Shown piece by piece: positions 54,144 to 63,296 of a stretch of DNA of 64,000 bases (its first letter is position 1; each line of letters starts with the position of its first letter). Source of the stretch: an uncultured Fodinibius sp. (GTDB taxonomy: Bacteria > Bacteroidota > Rhodothermia > Balneolales > Balneolaceae); assembly GCA_913056235.1 (NCBI GenBank), contig CAJXMW010000006.1, positions 62,001-126,000 of the forward strand, read 5' to 3'. The notes beneath the pieces were generated by a model. The model had not been told where the DNA came from. It saw only the letters and a list, made by a program, of their open reading frames with translations, and ran no database searches. A program made the position numbers and the translations under genes.

Positions 54144-55838
54144 TTATTTTCCTATCAGATTTTGCACCTCTTCAGGTGTCGGAGGCGAATAGATAGAGTC
54201 TGATTGTGCAAATTCTTTTACTAAGATGGAGAAACTATACACTTCCTGTTCACGCATCTGTTGGCTGTTAACACTCTGCAGGGTCGCCTCATGAAAAATA
54301 TTCACAATTTTAGGGATACGATTTCTATACATGGTATATCCCTGCAGAAATGTTCCATCTCCGGTCTGTGAAAATGAAGTTATCCAGCTGCTTCCCACCG
54401 ACCGTATTCCCTGGTTAAAGATATTCAGTTTCCTAGACCATTCGCGACTTCCCTGCGCAAGGGTATCCAGCATGGTCAGTTTAGCTCGCAGAGTTGATAA
54501 GTTCTCATTTAGTTCTTCCACTTTCTGAATAGTGGGCTCTAGTTTCTGAATCTGCCCATTCATCTGTTCCAGGTCTGAGGAATAGGAATCAATTTTCCGC
54601 GCATTCTGATTATAAAAGTAGTTAAAGGTAATGGGCGTCAGAAAGATTAAAAACAGGATCAACATACCGTGCCACTGCAATTTGAATATCTTCTGGCGGT
54701 CAACAACATATTTTGGGATAAGAGAAATATCCGGAAACGCATCGTCCAGGCTTCCTGAGGCCGCCAGTGCCGATCCTATGGCTGTAGTAAATGCCGGAAC
54801 ACTGGCTGGATCCACGTGTTCGGTATCCAGCAGTTCCTCTTTAAAAGTAATATTCTCGACCTTAATGTCAGGAAAGTTCTCCTCAAAGAAATCTACAGCT
54901 GATTCTCCAACCGTATTATTTGCCAGCAAGATACGATCTAGGTTTGGTACTTCTCCGGTATCAAGCTGGAATAAAATTTTACTGAATATCGTGTTAAGGA
55001 ATGATTTGTTTTCCGTACCCTCATTAATAATTGGAGATACCAGCCAAACCTCACTGCCCTTCATAAATAGGACACGACTTTTTTCTTTGCCAAACTGGAT
55101 TACGCAGGTCATCTCGTCGGGATCCAGTTCATAATTGGCCTTCACCAATCCCACAAGGGCCATCTCATCCGGCATAACACTTTGGATAGCCAACTTGCCG
55201 GAGTACAATTCCCTGGCCTGATTAACCAGTTGCAATGTTATGGATTCATTTTCAACCGAACTCAACAAAAGCGAGCCATCATCACGAATCTCGTAGGAAT
55301 AGTTGTCAGGTGAAGTGGGCGCACCGTAAATTGATTCGAGTTTATCTTCGAGATCCTCAACCAGGTCTTTGTTTTTAACCTCATTAAAATCGGTATCACG
55401 GATCACCTGAAAAATGGTGTGTCCGGCAGGGATATTTAATCCTAGATAAATTTTGTCGCTGGATACATCTGAAAAAATATTGTACAACAAAAGCTCATTC
55501 GACTGCGTAGTTTCCGACTCGTCGACCATATCCAAGGCCATATCGTCATCCGCAGAATCTTCAAGCTCATCTAGATCCAGCTCTTCTTCGTCCTGGCTGC
55601 TTTCATCATCCTCTTCGAGACCAAAAATTGAATCCGCATCTTCCTCTTCGTCGAAATCGTTGTCAACTTCCCCGCCCCCTTCAATTTCCTGGAATTGAGA
55701 TTCTCCTTCCAGCTTTTCAACAAGGGAGAACCGATCCAGTTTAACAATCTTAAGGTCATTCCCCTTTACCCGCAGACGTGCCACACGAATAACATCGTCC
55801 TGCAAGCTAAGCCCTATATAATCATTGGATCCAAACAT
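54144..55838 (-). CDS. PilM-PilN fusion (GspL-like) with an acidic insert
   Basis: 564 residues. An actin-like PilM domain (about 5-370) begins DYIGLSLQDDVIRVARLRV and includes MTCVIQFGKEKSRVLFM. It is interrupted at about 55-115 by a very acidic stretch of Glu and Asp. A membrane helix (about 390-412) and a PilN-like coiled coil with IQKLEPTIQKVEELNE and a ferredoxin-like end (about 415-545) follow. This is the arrangement of GspL, merging two proteins that are separate in classical type IV pili. It is coupled to the ATPase genes upstream. Confidence 0.75.
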   Translation of the reverse strand: MFGSNDYIGLSLQDDVIRVARLRVKGNDLKIVKLDRFSLVEKLEGESQFQEIEGGGEVDNDFDEEEDADSIFGLEEDDESSQDEEELDLDELEDSADDDMALDMVDESETTQSNELLLYNIFSDVSSDKIYLGLNIPAGHTIFQVIRDTDFNEVKNKDLVEDLEDKLESIYGAPTSPDNYSYEIRDDGSLLLSSVENESITLQLVNQARELYSGKLAIQSVMPDEMALVGLVKANYELDPDEMTCVIQFGKEKSRVLFMKGSEVWLVSPIINEGTENKSFLNTIFSKILFQLDTGEVPNLDRILLANNTVGESAVDFFEENFPDIKVENITFKEELLDTEHVDPASVPAFTTAIGSALAASGSLDDAFPDISLIPKYVVDRQKIFKLQWHGMLILFLIFLTPITFNYFYNQNARKIDSYSSDLEQMNGQIQKLEPTIQKVEELNENLSTLRAKLTMLDTLAQGSREWSRKLNIFNQGIRSVGSSWITSFSQTGDGTFLQGYTMYRNRIPKIVNIFHEATLQSVNSQQMREQEVYSFSILVKEFAQSDSIYSPPTPEEVQNLIGK

Positions 55839-55859
55839 GGGGATACGTTATATATTAAT

Positions 55860-57119
55860 TTATAATTGGTTTTCGGTTATCAGCTGTTTTACACGTTTTT
55901 TATTGTTGGCATTGTTTATCGCCACTTCTTTTGAGATTTTCCCCTCTTCATATAATCGCTTCAGATCTTGTTCCATGGTGTTCATGCCGCGCTCACTACC
56001 CTCCATTAACATCTGGTAGATCTCGTTGACATTGTTATTCCGAATAGCGGCCTTTACAGGGCTTGTTACAACCAATACCTCTTTGGCAAGTACCCGTTTA
56101 CCATCCAGGCTGGGAACCAGCTTCTGACTGATCACACATGTCAACACATCCGCCAGGCGTGTTCGAACACGATTTTGCTCATTTACGGGCACCTCACCTA
56201 GAATACGTTCAATACTCTCCATCGCGGAACTTGTGTGGAGGGTCCCAAACGTCTTGTGACCTGAATCAGTAATTTCAAGCGCTGTCATAATCGTCTCAGG
56301 ATCCCGCAGCTCCCCAACTACAATAATGTCAGGATCCTGTCGCAGGGCTTGTATTGCCCCATCCTTAAATGACCGAACATCGCGGCCAACCTCACGGTGA
56401 CGGACAACTGATTTTTTGGGTTGATGAACAAGTTCTACAGGAGAAGCGATAATCACGATATGAGAATCAACTGTGCGGTTGTTAGCATCAATAACCGTGT
56501 CCAGCGTCGATGATTTACCAGATCCCGTAATACCTGTAACAAGCGTTAGTCCGTACTTATAATATTTTAAGCTCAATGCTTTTGCTATTTCGGGATGCAG
56601 GTTAAGCCCCTTAAATGGCCTGATCACATTATCAATTTTACGCATGTTTAGGGCAAGGTGCTCCAGGTCAAAATACATGTCCGCCCGGAACCGTTTAGCA
56701 CCAGCTATCGAATCAGAGCCAGAAATAGAATAGGAAAAGTCCAGATTACGATTTTCAAATAAATGTTCTCGCTGCTTTGGCATAATTAAGTTATGCAGCA
56801 GAAAATCAGTTTCAGTAAGCGTAAATTCAGGGGCTTTCTTATCTGGTGATTTGTCTCCGTGGATACGGTACCAAATATTATTGTCACAACCAGGACCCCC
56901 AATATCAATATCTGAGGCCTCATTATCGTACATCTTTTTTAGCAATGCTTCTATTGCATCACGAAGTTTGGCGCGCACCTCTTCGGTCTGATCGTCCACA
57001 AGCTTTCCAATTTCGCGATGACGCTGTAATCCCTTCGAGCTGCCTTTCAACTGCTCGGCAAGAGGTGCAATTATATCTTTAGCCTGTTCAGCTTTCTTCT
57101 GTTGTACCCCTGCTTCCAT
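55860..57119 (-). CDS. pilT: PilT-type pilus retraction ATPase
   Basis: 419 residues. Walker A GITGSGKSST (about 195-204), HREVGRDV (Asp/His box region), DPDIIVVGELRDPETI (Walker B) and TFGTLHTSSAMESIERI, the order of PilT/PilU ATPases. The N-terminal PAS-like part is 50-60 residues longer than in PilT. A C-terminal extension (about 380-419) follows. It powers pilus retraction, so this locus probably supports twitching or uptake. Confidence 0.85.
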   Translation of the reverse strand: MEAGVQQKKAEQAKDIIAPLAEQLKGSSKGLQRHREIGKLVDDQTEEVRAKLRDAIEALLKKMYDNEASDIDIGGPGCDNNIWYRIHGDKSPDKKAPEFTLTETDFLLHNLIMPKQREHLFENRNLDFSYSISGSDSIAGAKRFRADMYFDLEHLALNMRKIDNVIRPFKGLNLHPEIAKALSLKYYKYGLTLVTGITGSGKSSTLDTVIDANNRTVDSHIVIIASPVELVHQPKKSVVRHREVGRDVRSFKDGAIQALRQDPDIIVVGELRDPETIMTALEITDSGHKTFGTLHTSSAMESIERILGEVPVNEQNRVRTRLADVLTCVISQKLVPSLDGKRVLAKEVLVVTSPVKAAIRNNNVNEIYQMLMEGSERGMNTMEQDLKRLYEEGKISKEVAINNANNKKRVKQLITENQL

Positions 57120-57208
57120 CTGTAGATTATAACTAGCTTTTGATTATTTGCAAATAACGTGTTGTAAAGAGCTGATTTTACCCCGGTTGTTACGAAACAA
57201 AATAATTT

Positions 57209-57230
57209 AATGAATGGACATCCATTCATT
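57209..57230. promoter_or_regulatory. 22-base palindromic operator-like site upstream of pilT
   Basis: AATGAATGGA and TCCATTCATT, perfect 10-base arms separated by CA, in the 261-base gap between the cNMP-domain gene and pilT, about 90 bases before the pilT start. ATTCA-type half-sites in such a palindrome are typical of TetR-family operators. The rest of 57120-57380 holds no gene. Confidence 0.5.
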
Positions 57231-57380
57231 TGCCCTAACACATGGATATTTTGTCATCCATCCTTAAAACATTAAATATTTTTAATACTTCCAAATTTCT
57301 TTATCAAAAATCTGTACACCTACATCGGAATTTCTACCAAAATTCGAAAGGAATTGGGGCATTCAACTAAAATCAACCAA

Positions 57381-57884
57381 TCACCAGTTACTATCGTCCA
57401 ACAGACGCTTTTTCAGTTGTAGTAATTGACCGTTCATGTTGCTTATTTTTTGTTGCTGAATTTCAATAATATTTCGGGTAAAGATATTGAAGAGCTTTTC
57501 GGGCTTTTTGCGGAAAAAGTTGAGTGCTTCGTATCGCTCAAATTTCAGGAGTTGTGATTCGCCCTCTGAAACCACTTTTGCCATTCGATTATTTTTGCTG
57601 AACAGAAAGGTTTCTCCCAAAAAATTACCTTTTGTAAGCGTTGCAAGCTGAATATTGTCTTTCCAAATAGACACTTTACCCTTGGAAATAAGATAGGCCG
57701 AGTTCACATATTCAGCTTCATTTACAATCACATCATCCTGTACAAACCGTTCCTCCTGTCCCAGTTTAAGAAACTCCATAATATCCTCGTAATGGAAGTT
57801 TCTCAACAACAGTGGTGGCTCTTTTAGGAATTGCCGAATATATTCTGGCGTTGTCTCTTTTTCTGCCTGATTATCAGTTGCCAT
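57381..57884 (-). CDS. stand-alone cyclic-nucleotide-binding protein in the pilus operon
   Basis: 167 residues with only a cNMP-binding domain: LISKGKVSIWKDN, then GNFLGETFLFSKNNRMAKV, which has the phosphate-binding-cassette Glu and Arg. A helical C-terminal stretch (IEIQQQKISNMNGQLLQLKKRL) replaces the usual DNA-binding helix-turn-helix. It is flanked by pilB and pilT, so a cyclic nucleotide may directly control the pilus motors. Confidence 0.8.
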   Translation of the reverse strand: MATDNQAEKETTPEYIRQFLKEPPLLLRNFHYEDIMEFLKLGQEERFVQDDVIVNEAEYVNSAYLISKGKVSIWKDNIQLATLTKGNFLGETFLFSKNNRMAKVVSEGESQLLKFERYEALNFFRKKPEKLFNIFTRNIIEIQQQKISNMNGQLLQLKKRLLDDSNW

Positions 57885-57974
57885 AATAAATTCTCCGATT
57901 ATCCTTTTGCTAACCCCATAAAAACGTTTAATGTTAACGATTTTTTAAGTATCACCTAAACGTCTAAGAGTTTT

Positions 57975-59747
57975 TTAATCTTCAATGGTAATTGCTGCTA
58001 TTTCTTCAATGGTCGTCATTCCATTTTTGATACGTTCCCTTCCCGACCCCCGCAGGCTTAACATACCCTGGCTCATCGCATATTCTTTAATCGCACCCTC
58101 ATTAATATCGTCACCCGACTCCAGGATCATCGTTCGTACCTCTTTGTCAAAATAAAGAGCTTCCATAATAGCAGTACGCCCCTTATAACCATTGGAACAC
58201 TTATCACAGCCCACTGCTCTATAAAAGGTTGTTTCTTCAATCTCTTTTTCTGTAAACCCAATGCCTTTAGCTGTTTCGGGATGTGGTTCATACTCTTCTT
58301 TGCATTCATCACAGAGCGTACGCACCAGACGCTGAGCCATAATAAGGTTCACAGCATTTGCAATAAGAAAAGTCTCAACGCCCATCTTATACAATCGTGA
58401 GATGGCACTGGGGGCATCATTGGTGTGCAGGGTTGAAAAGGTCAAGTGACCCGTGTTGGCCAGTTTAATAGCGATTTCTGCCGTCTTCAGGTCCCGGATC
58501 TCACCGACAAGTACAATATCGGGGTCATGCCGCAAAATCCCCTTCATTGCATTATCAAAGGTCATGTGATCGCTGATTTTCAGCTGACGAGCCCCGTCAA
58601 TAAGGTACTCTACCGGCTCCTCAACCGTCAGCACATTTACCGTTGGATCAATGACATAATACAACGCTGCGACCAGCGTTGTTGATTTTCCGCTGCCTGT
58701 AGGCCCTGTAATGATGACAATGCCTGACGGTTTTTCGATGGCCTTCACAAAATCTTCTTTGGCTTTTTGCTGTAGTCCCAGTACGTCAAGATCGGTAATA
58801 ACCTCCCGATCATCCAGAATACGAATGACAATAGACTCAAATTTGCGGTCAAACTGCTCCCCTACCATCGGCATGATAGAAACCCGGTAGCGAATATTAT
58901 GACTATCGACGGCACGCTGGATAAAGCCGTCTTGGGAGGCGTCCCGTTCAAACCGATCCACATTGCGTGTTTTGTCCTTCACTACAGCCGAAATGGCTTC
59001 CGGCTTTACATTATTTTGCTGATGCCAAAGCTCCAACTTACCGTCAATACGAAAACGAATATCAGTTGAGGCTGGACCACTGGGCACAATATGAATGTCA
59101 CTGACGCCCTTTCGAACGCCTTCGACCAAAAATCCTTCGACCAATGAGTTCAACATACTTTGATTGATCTCGGCATCAATCTCCTCCTCATCAATCTCTT
59201 CAGACTCTTCCTGGAGGTCGGGCTCCTCGTATTCTATTTCTTCCAGCAGATCAAGGAACTCGTTCTTCTGCTCGTAAACTTCGGTCAGTATTTGCTCAAC
59301 AAGCTCATAGCGGCAATAAACGATATCATGCTGCTTAAAATTGAGCTTCGTTATAATGTTGGATAATCTCGGATCCGAAGGATCGGCCGCAGCAATAGTC
59401 AAGGTATTTCGCTCCTGCTCAAGCGGCACAGCCTTTTGGTGAACCAGTTCATCCACGATTTCGGTAGGCAGGTCTTCAATATGTGATTTGATGTTTTCAA
59501 TAACCTCTGCACCAACCGAATTTTTGCCTGTAAAAACCTCCTCAAATGCATAGATGGACGCAATCTCGCTCATCACTTTATGGCGATCCACACCCAGATC
59601 CTGATAAAGAATCTGGCCAATCCGGCGATTGGAAGACTCCGGCTCCTCGCGGAGAATATCAAGTGCCTCATTCAGTTGTTCTTCGGCAATAATATCCCTG
59701 TTTACCAGGATATCGCCGATGTGTCTGCGTGTATTTACCTTAGCCAT
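57975..59747 (-). CDS. pilB: PilB/GspE-type pilus assembly ATPase
   Basis: 590 residues. An N-terminal MshEN-like domain (about 1-150) is followed by a Glu-rich linker, Walker A TGPTGSGKSTT (about 345-355), HDPDIVLVGEIRD (Walker B), TFSTLHTNDAPSA and the tetracysteine zinc motif (CDECKEE, then CDKCSNGYKGR). It powers pilus extension and is encoded directly before the cNMP-binding protein. Confidence 0.9.
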   Translation of the reverse strand: MAKVNTRRHIGDILVNRDIIAEEQLNEALDILREEPESSNRRIGQILYQDLGVDRHKVMSEIASIYAFEEVFTGKNSVGAEVIENIKSHIEDLPTEIVDELVHQKAVPLEQERNTLTIAAADPSDPRLSNIITKLNFKQHDIVYCRYELVEQILTEVYEQKNEFLDLLEEIEYEEPDLQEESEEIDEEEIDAEINQSMLNSLVEGFLVEGVRKGVSDIHIVPSGPASTDIRFRIDGKLELWHQQNNVKPEAISAVVKDKTRNVDRFERDASQDGFIQRAVDSHNIRYRVSIMPMVGEQFDRKFESIVIRILDDREVITDLDVLGLQQKAKEDFVKAIEKPSGIVIITGPTGSGKSTTLVAALYYVIDPTVNVLTVEEPVEYLIDGARQLKISDHMTFDNAMKGILRHDPDIVLVGEIRDLKTAEIAIKLANTGHLTFSTLHTNDAPSAISRLYKMGVETFLIANAVNLIMAQRLVRTLCDECKEEYEPHPETAKGIGFTEKEIEETTFYRAVGCDKCSNGYKGRTAIMEALYFDKEVRTMILESGDDINEGAIKEYAMSQGMLSLRGSGRERIKNGMTTIEEIAAITIED

Positions 59748-59850
59748 CTATAAAATTCCAAACCAACATTAAAAGGAATACAGGTTTAAGAAGGACTTAA
59801 TATAAGTGATAAGATCAGAAATGTATATTTATTCTGTTTATCCGGTTGAT

Positions 59851-61194
59851 CTACATTCCCGGCTGTTTGGGTTGAATAAGTGCAGACTCAGCAGAAACAA
59901 TAGTAATACCGATCAAGGCGATCATAATAAAGATATTTACCCCCAAGCTGATCATATCTACAATCGTATCCATCTTATACGTTGTTTGCGTCTCATAGTA
60001 CTGAGCCAGCTGCTTGGCATTTTGCTTCAAAGCGCCCGACTCGGCCCCCAGTTTAAACCGGCTGATAGCGGTATCGGTAAACACTCCGGATGCTTTTAGA
60101 GCTTCAATAAGGCCAGCTCCCTCTTTCAGCATCATTTTAATAGAGACCTGCTTGATCTGCTTTTCCATATATTTATTGCGGCAGGCTTCCGCAGCAACTT
60201 TAATTACTTCAATATTTTGTCCCGATCCGCTGTAGAGCGTATAAAAGACCCGTGAAAAAATCTCAATACTGGTTTTATGCATAAGGTCCCCAATAACGGG
60301 TATTTTTATGATATTCTTATCCTTCATCAACTGACCTTTGGCAGTTTGGGTTAAAAAATACCAGGCAGCCGCAGTTGGGATCACAAAAGATAGCGTAAGT
60401 AACAACCAGTTGGACTGCAGCCAATAACTCATTTCAAGGGTAGCCGCGGTCATGGGTGGAAGTTCAATCCCCATTTCTACAAAAGCTTCAGCCGTAGCGG
60501 GAAAAATGTAGCCGACATAAAAGAGAACCACTCCAATGGTAGCAAGTACCGTAATGGCCGGCATTAGCAATGAACGTCGGAGATTGCTTTTAAATTCGGC
60601 ATCCCGCTCCAGGAACTTAGCCGTACTTTCAAACACCTGGGCCATATTACCACTTTTAGAGGCCACGCTGAGCATGTAACAGGCAAACTCTCCAAATACA
60701 TCCTCATGTTTGCTATAAACTTCATCTCCCTCTTTTCCTTCCTTGAGATCCTTACGGATGGTGCTGATCACATCACGCATCCGTTCATTGGTCGTATCCT
60801 CATGTAGCAGCCCGAGAATTTCGTCGAAGCTTAGCTGCTGATGCAGCAGATCGGCGCTGAGCCGGATAAAATTGACGATCTCACTTTGAGGTACGCCGAG
60901 CTTGAAATCAAACCACTTCTTGTTGATCCGGATCACTTTATAGCCCAGCTTTACCAGGGCCTTTTCTACCTCTTCCTTGGAGTAAGCCTCCTGTTCCCCG
61001 GTGACCGGATCCTTGGCCCCTTTTTGGACCTTATAGGTAAACGTCTTCTTTTTGTCTATAGACTTAACTTTAAACCCATTTTTCCGGGCCAGTTTCTCCA
61101 CGCGATTCTCGGCCTTCTTTTTACTGTCAGCCTCAAATTCGCTTTTGATCATCTTGCCTTTGGGCGAAACCGCCTTAAGTCTGAATTCTGCCAT
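59851..61194 (-). CDS. pilC: PilC/GspF-type inner-membrane platform protein
   Basis: 447 residues. Two GspF domains, the first including FIRLSADLLHQQLSFDEIL and SGNMAQVFESTAKFLERDAEFK, the second FSRVFYTLYSGSGQNIEVIKVAAEA and GAESGALKQNAKQLAQYYE, with three membrane helices. An N-terminal extension of about 100 residues is basic and resembles repeated beta-alpha units (KAVSPKGKMIKSEFEADSKKKAENRVEKLA). It lies 103 bases after pilB and is the platform on which the ATPases act. Confidence 0.9.
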   Translation of the reverse strand: MAEFRLKAVSPKGKMIKSEFEADSKKKAENRVEKLARKNGFKVKSIDKKKTFTYKVQKGAKDPVTGEQEAYSKEEVEKALVKLGYKVIRINKKWFDFKLGVPQSEIVNFIRLSADLLHQQLSFDEILGLLHEDTTNERMRDVISTIRKDLKEGKEGDEVYSKHEDVFGEFACYMLSVASKSGNMAQVFESTAKFLERDAEFKSNLRRSLLMPAITVLATIGVVLFYVGYIFPATAEAFVEMGIELPPMTAATLEMSYWLQSNWLLLTLSFVIPTAAAWYFLTQTAKGQLMKDKNIIKIPVIGDLMHKTSIEIFSRVFYTLYSGSGQNIEVIKVAAEACRNKYMEKQIKQVSIKMMLKEGAGLIEALKASGVFTDTAISRFKLGAESGALKQNAKQLAQYYETQTTYKMDTIVDMISLGVNIFIMIALIGITIVSAESALIQPKQPGM

Positions 61195-61256
61195 AATCTT
61201 TTTTTAATTTTTTGCAGATGATACTACTGTGCAATGATCAGTAAAACTGCTGTTTG

Positions 61257-62756
61257 TTACAAATTGGATTTCGAGCTCTTTTCTGATTTATTTAATCCTT
61301 TTAAACCTATTTTACCCTGCTGCCAATAACGGGGATAAGACCTGCTTGATTTATTTTCTTTATAAAAATGAGCATCCACTTGACTCCTATCAATAGAGTG
61401 TTGGGAGCCCCAGTAAGCAAAACCCAAAAAGCTAACCGCAATAACACCGATTACAAGCAGATGTCCTCTTCTCGAAAGATTAGAGGCATTTTTTATGCCT
61501 GGCTTTTCTTCAAAATAAAACCCCATAGAAACTCCAACGATTAGAACCAACCACAACTGACTTAGGGGCATTACTATTAATCCACTAAAAAAACTATGGA
61601 CAAATCCAGCTATTAATGACCACAGAAGTCCAAATTTAAGCCAATAACGCTGTTTTGAATAGTTTGGATCATTCAAGTTAAAATTTAATTGTTGGCCAAA
61701 TTTATATAAACCCATCAAAAATAATATTAGCATCAAACAAGCTGCCATCCCCCCCCATTCATATCCAAATTGTAGAAACCAATTATGCGGATGTCCCCAA
61801 GGATTGTCAAACTTTATAGAAGCATAATGCATAGGCCCATATCCAATAAATGGTTTTTCTAAAAGTTCAGGAATTAAGTTTATCCAATTATCAAATCGTC
61901 CTGAACTACTACTCCGTTGTATAGTTTGCTTGGTACTTTCGCCCAAAACATCAAAAAAAACATAGTGCCCAAACAGAGTCAAAACAGCAAGTATTACGTT
62001 ATAGCTAAAAAACCTCCCTTTCTTTTTAACTAAGAAAGCCCAAACTACTAAAGCACCTGTAACCACTCCCAAGATTGTACCTCTTCCACCACTTGCAATA
62101 ACTAATATTCCCCATCCCACAATTAAAGCCGCAATACCAAAACGTATCCACTGTTTTTTTGAAAGTTGCCAGTAGTACCATCCCAAACTAACAATAATTG
62201 GAATTGTCCATGTTTGGACCTGATTAAAAAAACGGACATATGAAAAGCTATATAAAGCTTTTCCATTTAATGATCCTGGCCACAGTGGTTCTATTCCAAA
62301 TTGATAAAGGACATAAAAGAAAGAAACTCGAGCTAAATAGAAAAAAACTACACCTATAACAGCAAACTTCAAATACATGATCGCTTTGTTTAAACCAATA
62401 AATGCAATACTTCCTACAAAAAATATCAGTATTGCCAACATTAAGTAATGAGCAAACTCCAAAAGCGCCCAATCGGGCATCTTCGCAAACATGCATGATG
62501 CTCCCCCGATAAAAAAAATAGCAAGAATGGTCAGTTGTGTATTAATGCTCAATAGATTGTAAAAGATACTAATTTGCTCTCTAAGCTGTGAAGAAACAAT
62601 TATTAGTATAGCAGCCAATCCAAATAATCCCAACTCAATAAGACGTTTGTTATTATACAAATGATCTATTCCCCAACGCTCATATTGTAATGTGGGTACA
62701 AGAATTAAAATCCCAACAAAACCAAGTAGTAGAATTTCGTTAACAGAAAGTTTCAT
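61257..62756 (-). CDS. O-antigen-ligase-like membrane protein in the pilus operon, candidate pilin glycosyltransferase
   Basis: 499 residues from the ATG at 62756; a longer TTG start at 62786 would fall inside a terminator. About 11-12 membrane helices and a large periplasmic loop (about 280-370) with KPFIGYGPMHYASIKFDNPWGHPHNWFLQFGYEWGG, the Wzy_C/PglL-type pattern of an HxxxxxH region. Located between the pilin and pilC, it may attach glycan to the pilin. The coding strand contains eight G at 61749-61756, here in frame. Confidence 0.75.
   Translation of the reverse strand: MKLSVNEILLLGFVGILILVPTLQYERWGIDHLYNNKRLIELGLFGLAAILIIVSSQLREQISIFYNLLSINTQLTILAIFFIGGASCMFAKMPDWALLEFAHYLMLAILIFFVGSIAFIGLNKAIMYLKFAVIGVVFFYLARVSFFYVLYQFGIEPLWPGSLNGKALYSFSYVRFFNQVQTWTIPIIVSLGWYYWQLSKKQWIRFGIAALIVGWGILVIASGGRGTILGVVTGALVVWAFLVKKKGRFFSYNVILAVLTLFGHYVFFDVLGESTKQTIQRSSSSGRFDNWINLIPELLEKPFIGYGPMHYASIKFDNPWGHPHNWFLQFGYEWGGMAACLMLILFLMGLYKFGQQLNFNLNDPNYSKQRYWLKFGLLWSLIAGFVHSFFSGLIVMPLSQLWLVLIVGVSMGFYFEEKPGIKNASNLSRRGHLLVIGVIAVSFLGFAYWGSQHSIDRSQVDAHFYKENKSSRSYPRYWQQGKIGLKGLNKSEKSSKSNL
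61749..61756 (-). repeat. homopolymeric G8 tract, in frame
   Basis: Eight C on the plus strand within the ligase-like gene (codons Trp-Gly-Gly). A change of one base would truncate the protein. This is the second G8 tract of the window and also lies in a glycan-related gene. Confidence 0.6.
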
Positions 62757-62771
62757 TTTAAACAATGAATA

Positions 62772-62805
62772 AAAAAGGCTCCTCAATAATTTGAGGAGCC
62801 TTTTT
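62772..62805 (-). terminator. strong hairpin between pilin and ligase genes
   Basis: A perfect 15-bp stem (62772-62786 with 62791-62805), loop TAAT, with A and T flanks. It sits 21 bases past the pilin stop and before the ligase start. It would stop most transcripts after the pilin, allowing high pilin and low downstream expression. Confidence 0.85.
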
Positions 62806-62825
62806 AAAAAATATGATTACTTATT

Positions 62826-63296
62826 TTAGCTACTTGGGCAAGAACTAGGTGCTGTAGCACCTGTTATACTACTAGCATCTGGAGCATAATCTCCCATTAC
62901 TGCATCGTCGGGACATACAAGGATAGCTATTGAACCACCTGCAGTTGCTGGCTGCCCATATATCACAAAATTTTGAACATCACCAATTGAAGAACTTGCT
63001 CCAGCACCAAATTGATAATTTCCATTTTGATTATTCCCTGCCCCTGTATCGGTAACTTCTCCAGGAAATGCTAGATCATTCATAGTTGTACCATTAAATG
63101 ATTGTCCACCACCACCGAGTGCTTCTGGCTTCATATAAATTTGCTGAGCAGAGGATGCCATACTAAGTAGGTCACTACGAACGGCATCCACATTAGCACT
63201 ATCACTAGCACTAGAGAATGTATTAATAGCCACGACGGTAGCAATACCGACAATAATCGTTACGAGTATTACGAGTAAGAGTTGTTGTTGTCCCAT
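62826..63296 (-). CDS. type IV pilin-like protein with atypical N-terminus
   Basis: 156 residues. The N-terminus is MGQQQLLLVILVTIIVGIATV: a very short leader, a run of Gln directly after Gly2, and no Glu at position 5 of the mature form. A 20-residue helix and a Ser/Ala/Gly-rich body follow (GQPATAGGSIAI, CPDDAVMGDY and Cys near the end, possibly forming a disulphide loop). The QQQLLL start recalls class III/archaeal-type signals. It is the first gene of the pilus operon. Confidence 0.75.
   Translation of the reverse strand: MGQQQLLLVILVTIIVGIATVVAINTFSSASDSANVDAVRSDLLSMASSAQQIYMKPEALGGGGQSFNGTTMNDLAFPGEVTDTGAGNNQNGNYQFGAGASSSIGDVQNFVIYGQPATAGGSIAILVCPDDAVMGDYAPDASSITGATAPSSCPSS

Noticed and set aside
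55453-55698. Ser-rich plus-strand ORF
   Set aside because: Complement of the acidic insert in the PilM-PilN fusion.
62757-62786. TTG start of the ligase-like gene
   Set aside because: It lies inside the terminator hairpin; the ATG at 62756 is preferred.
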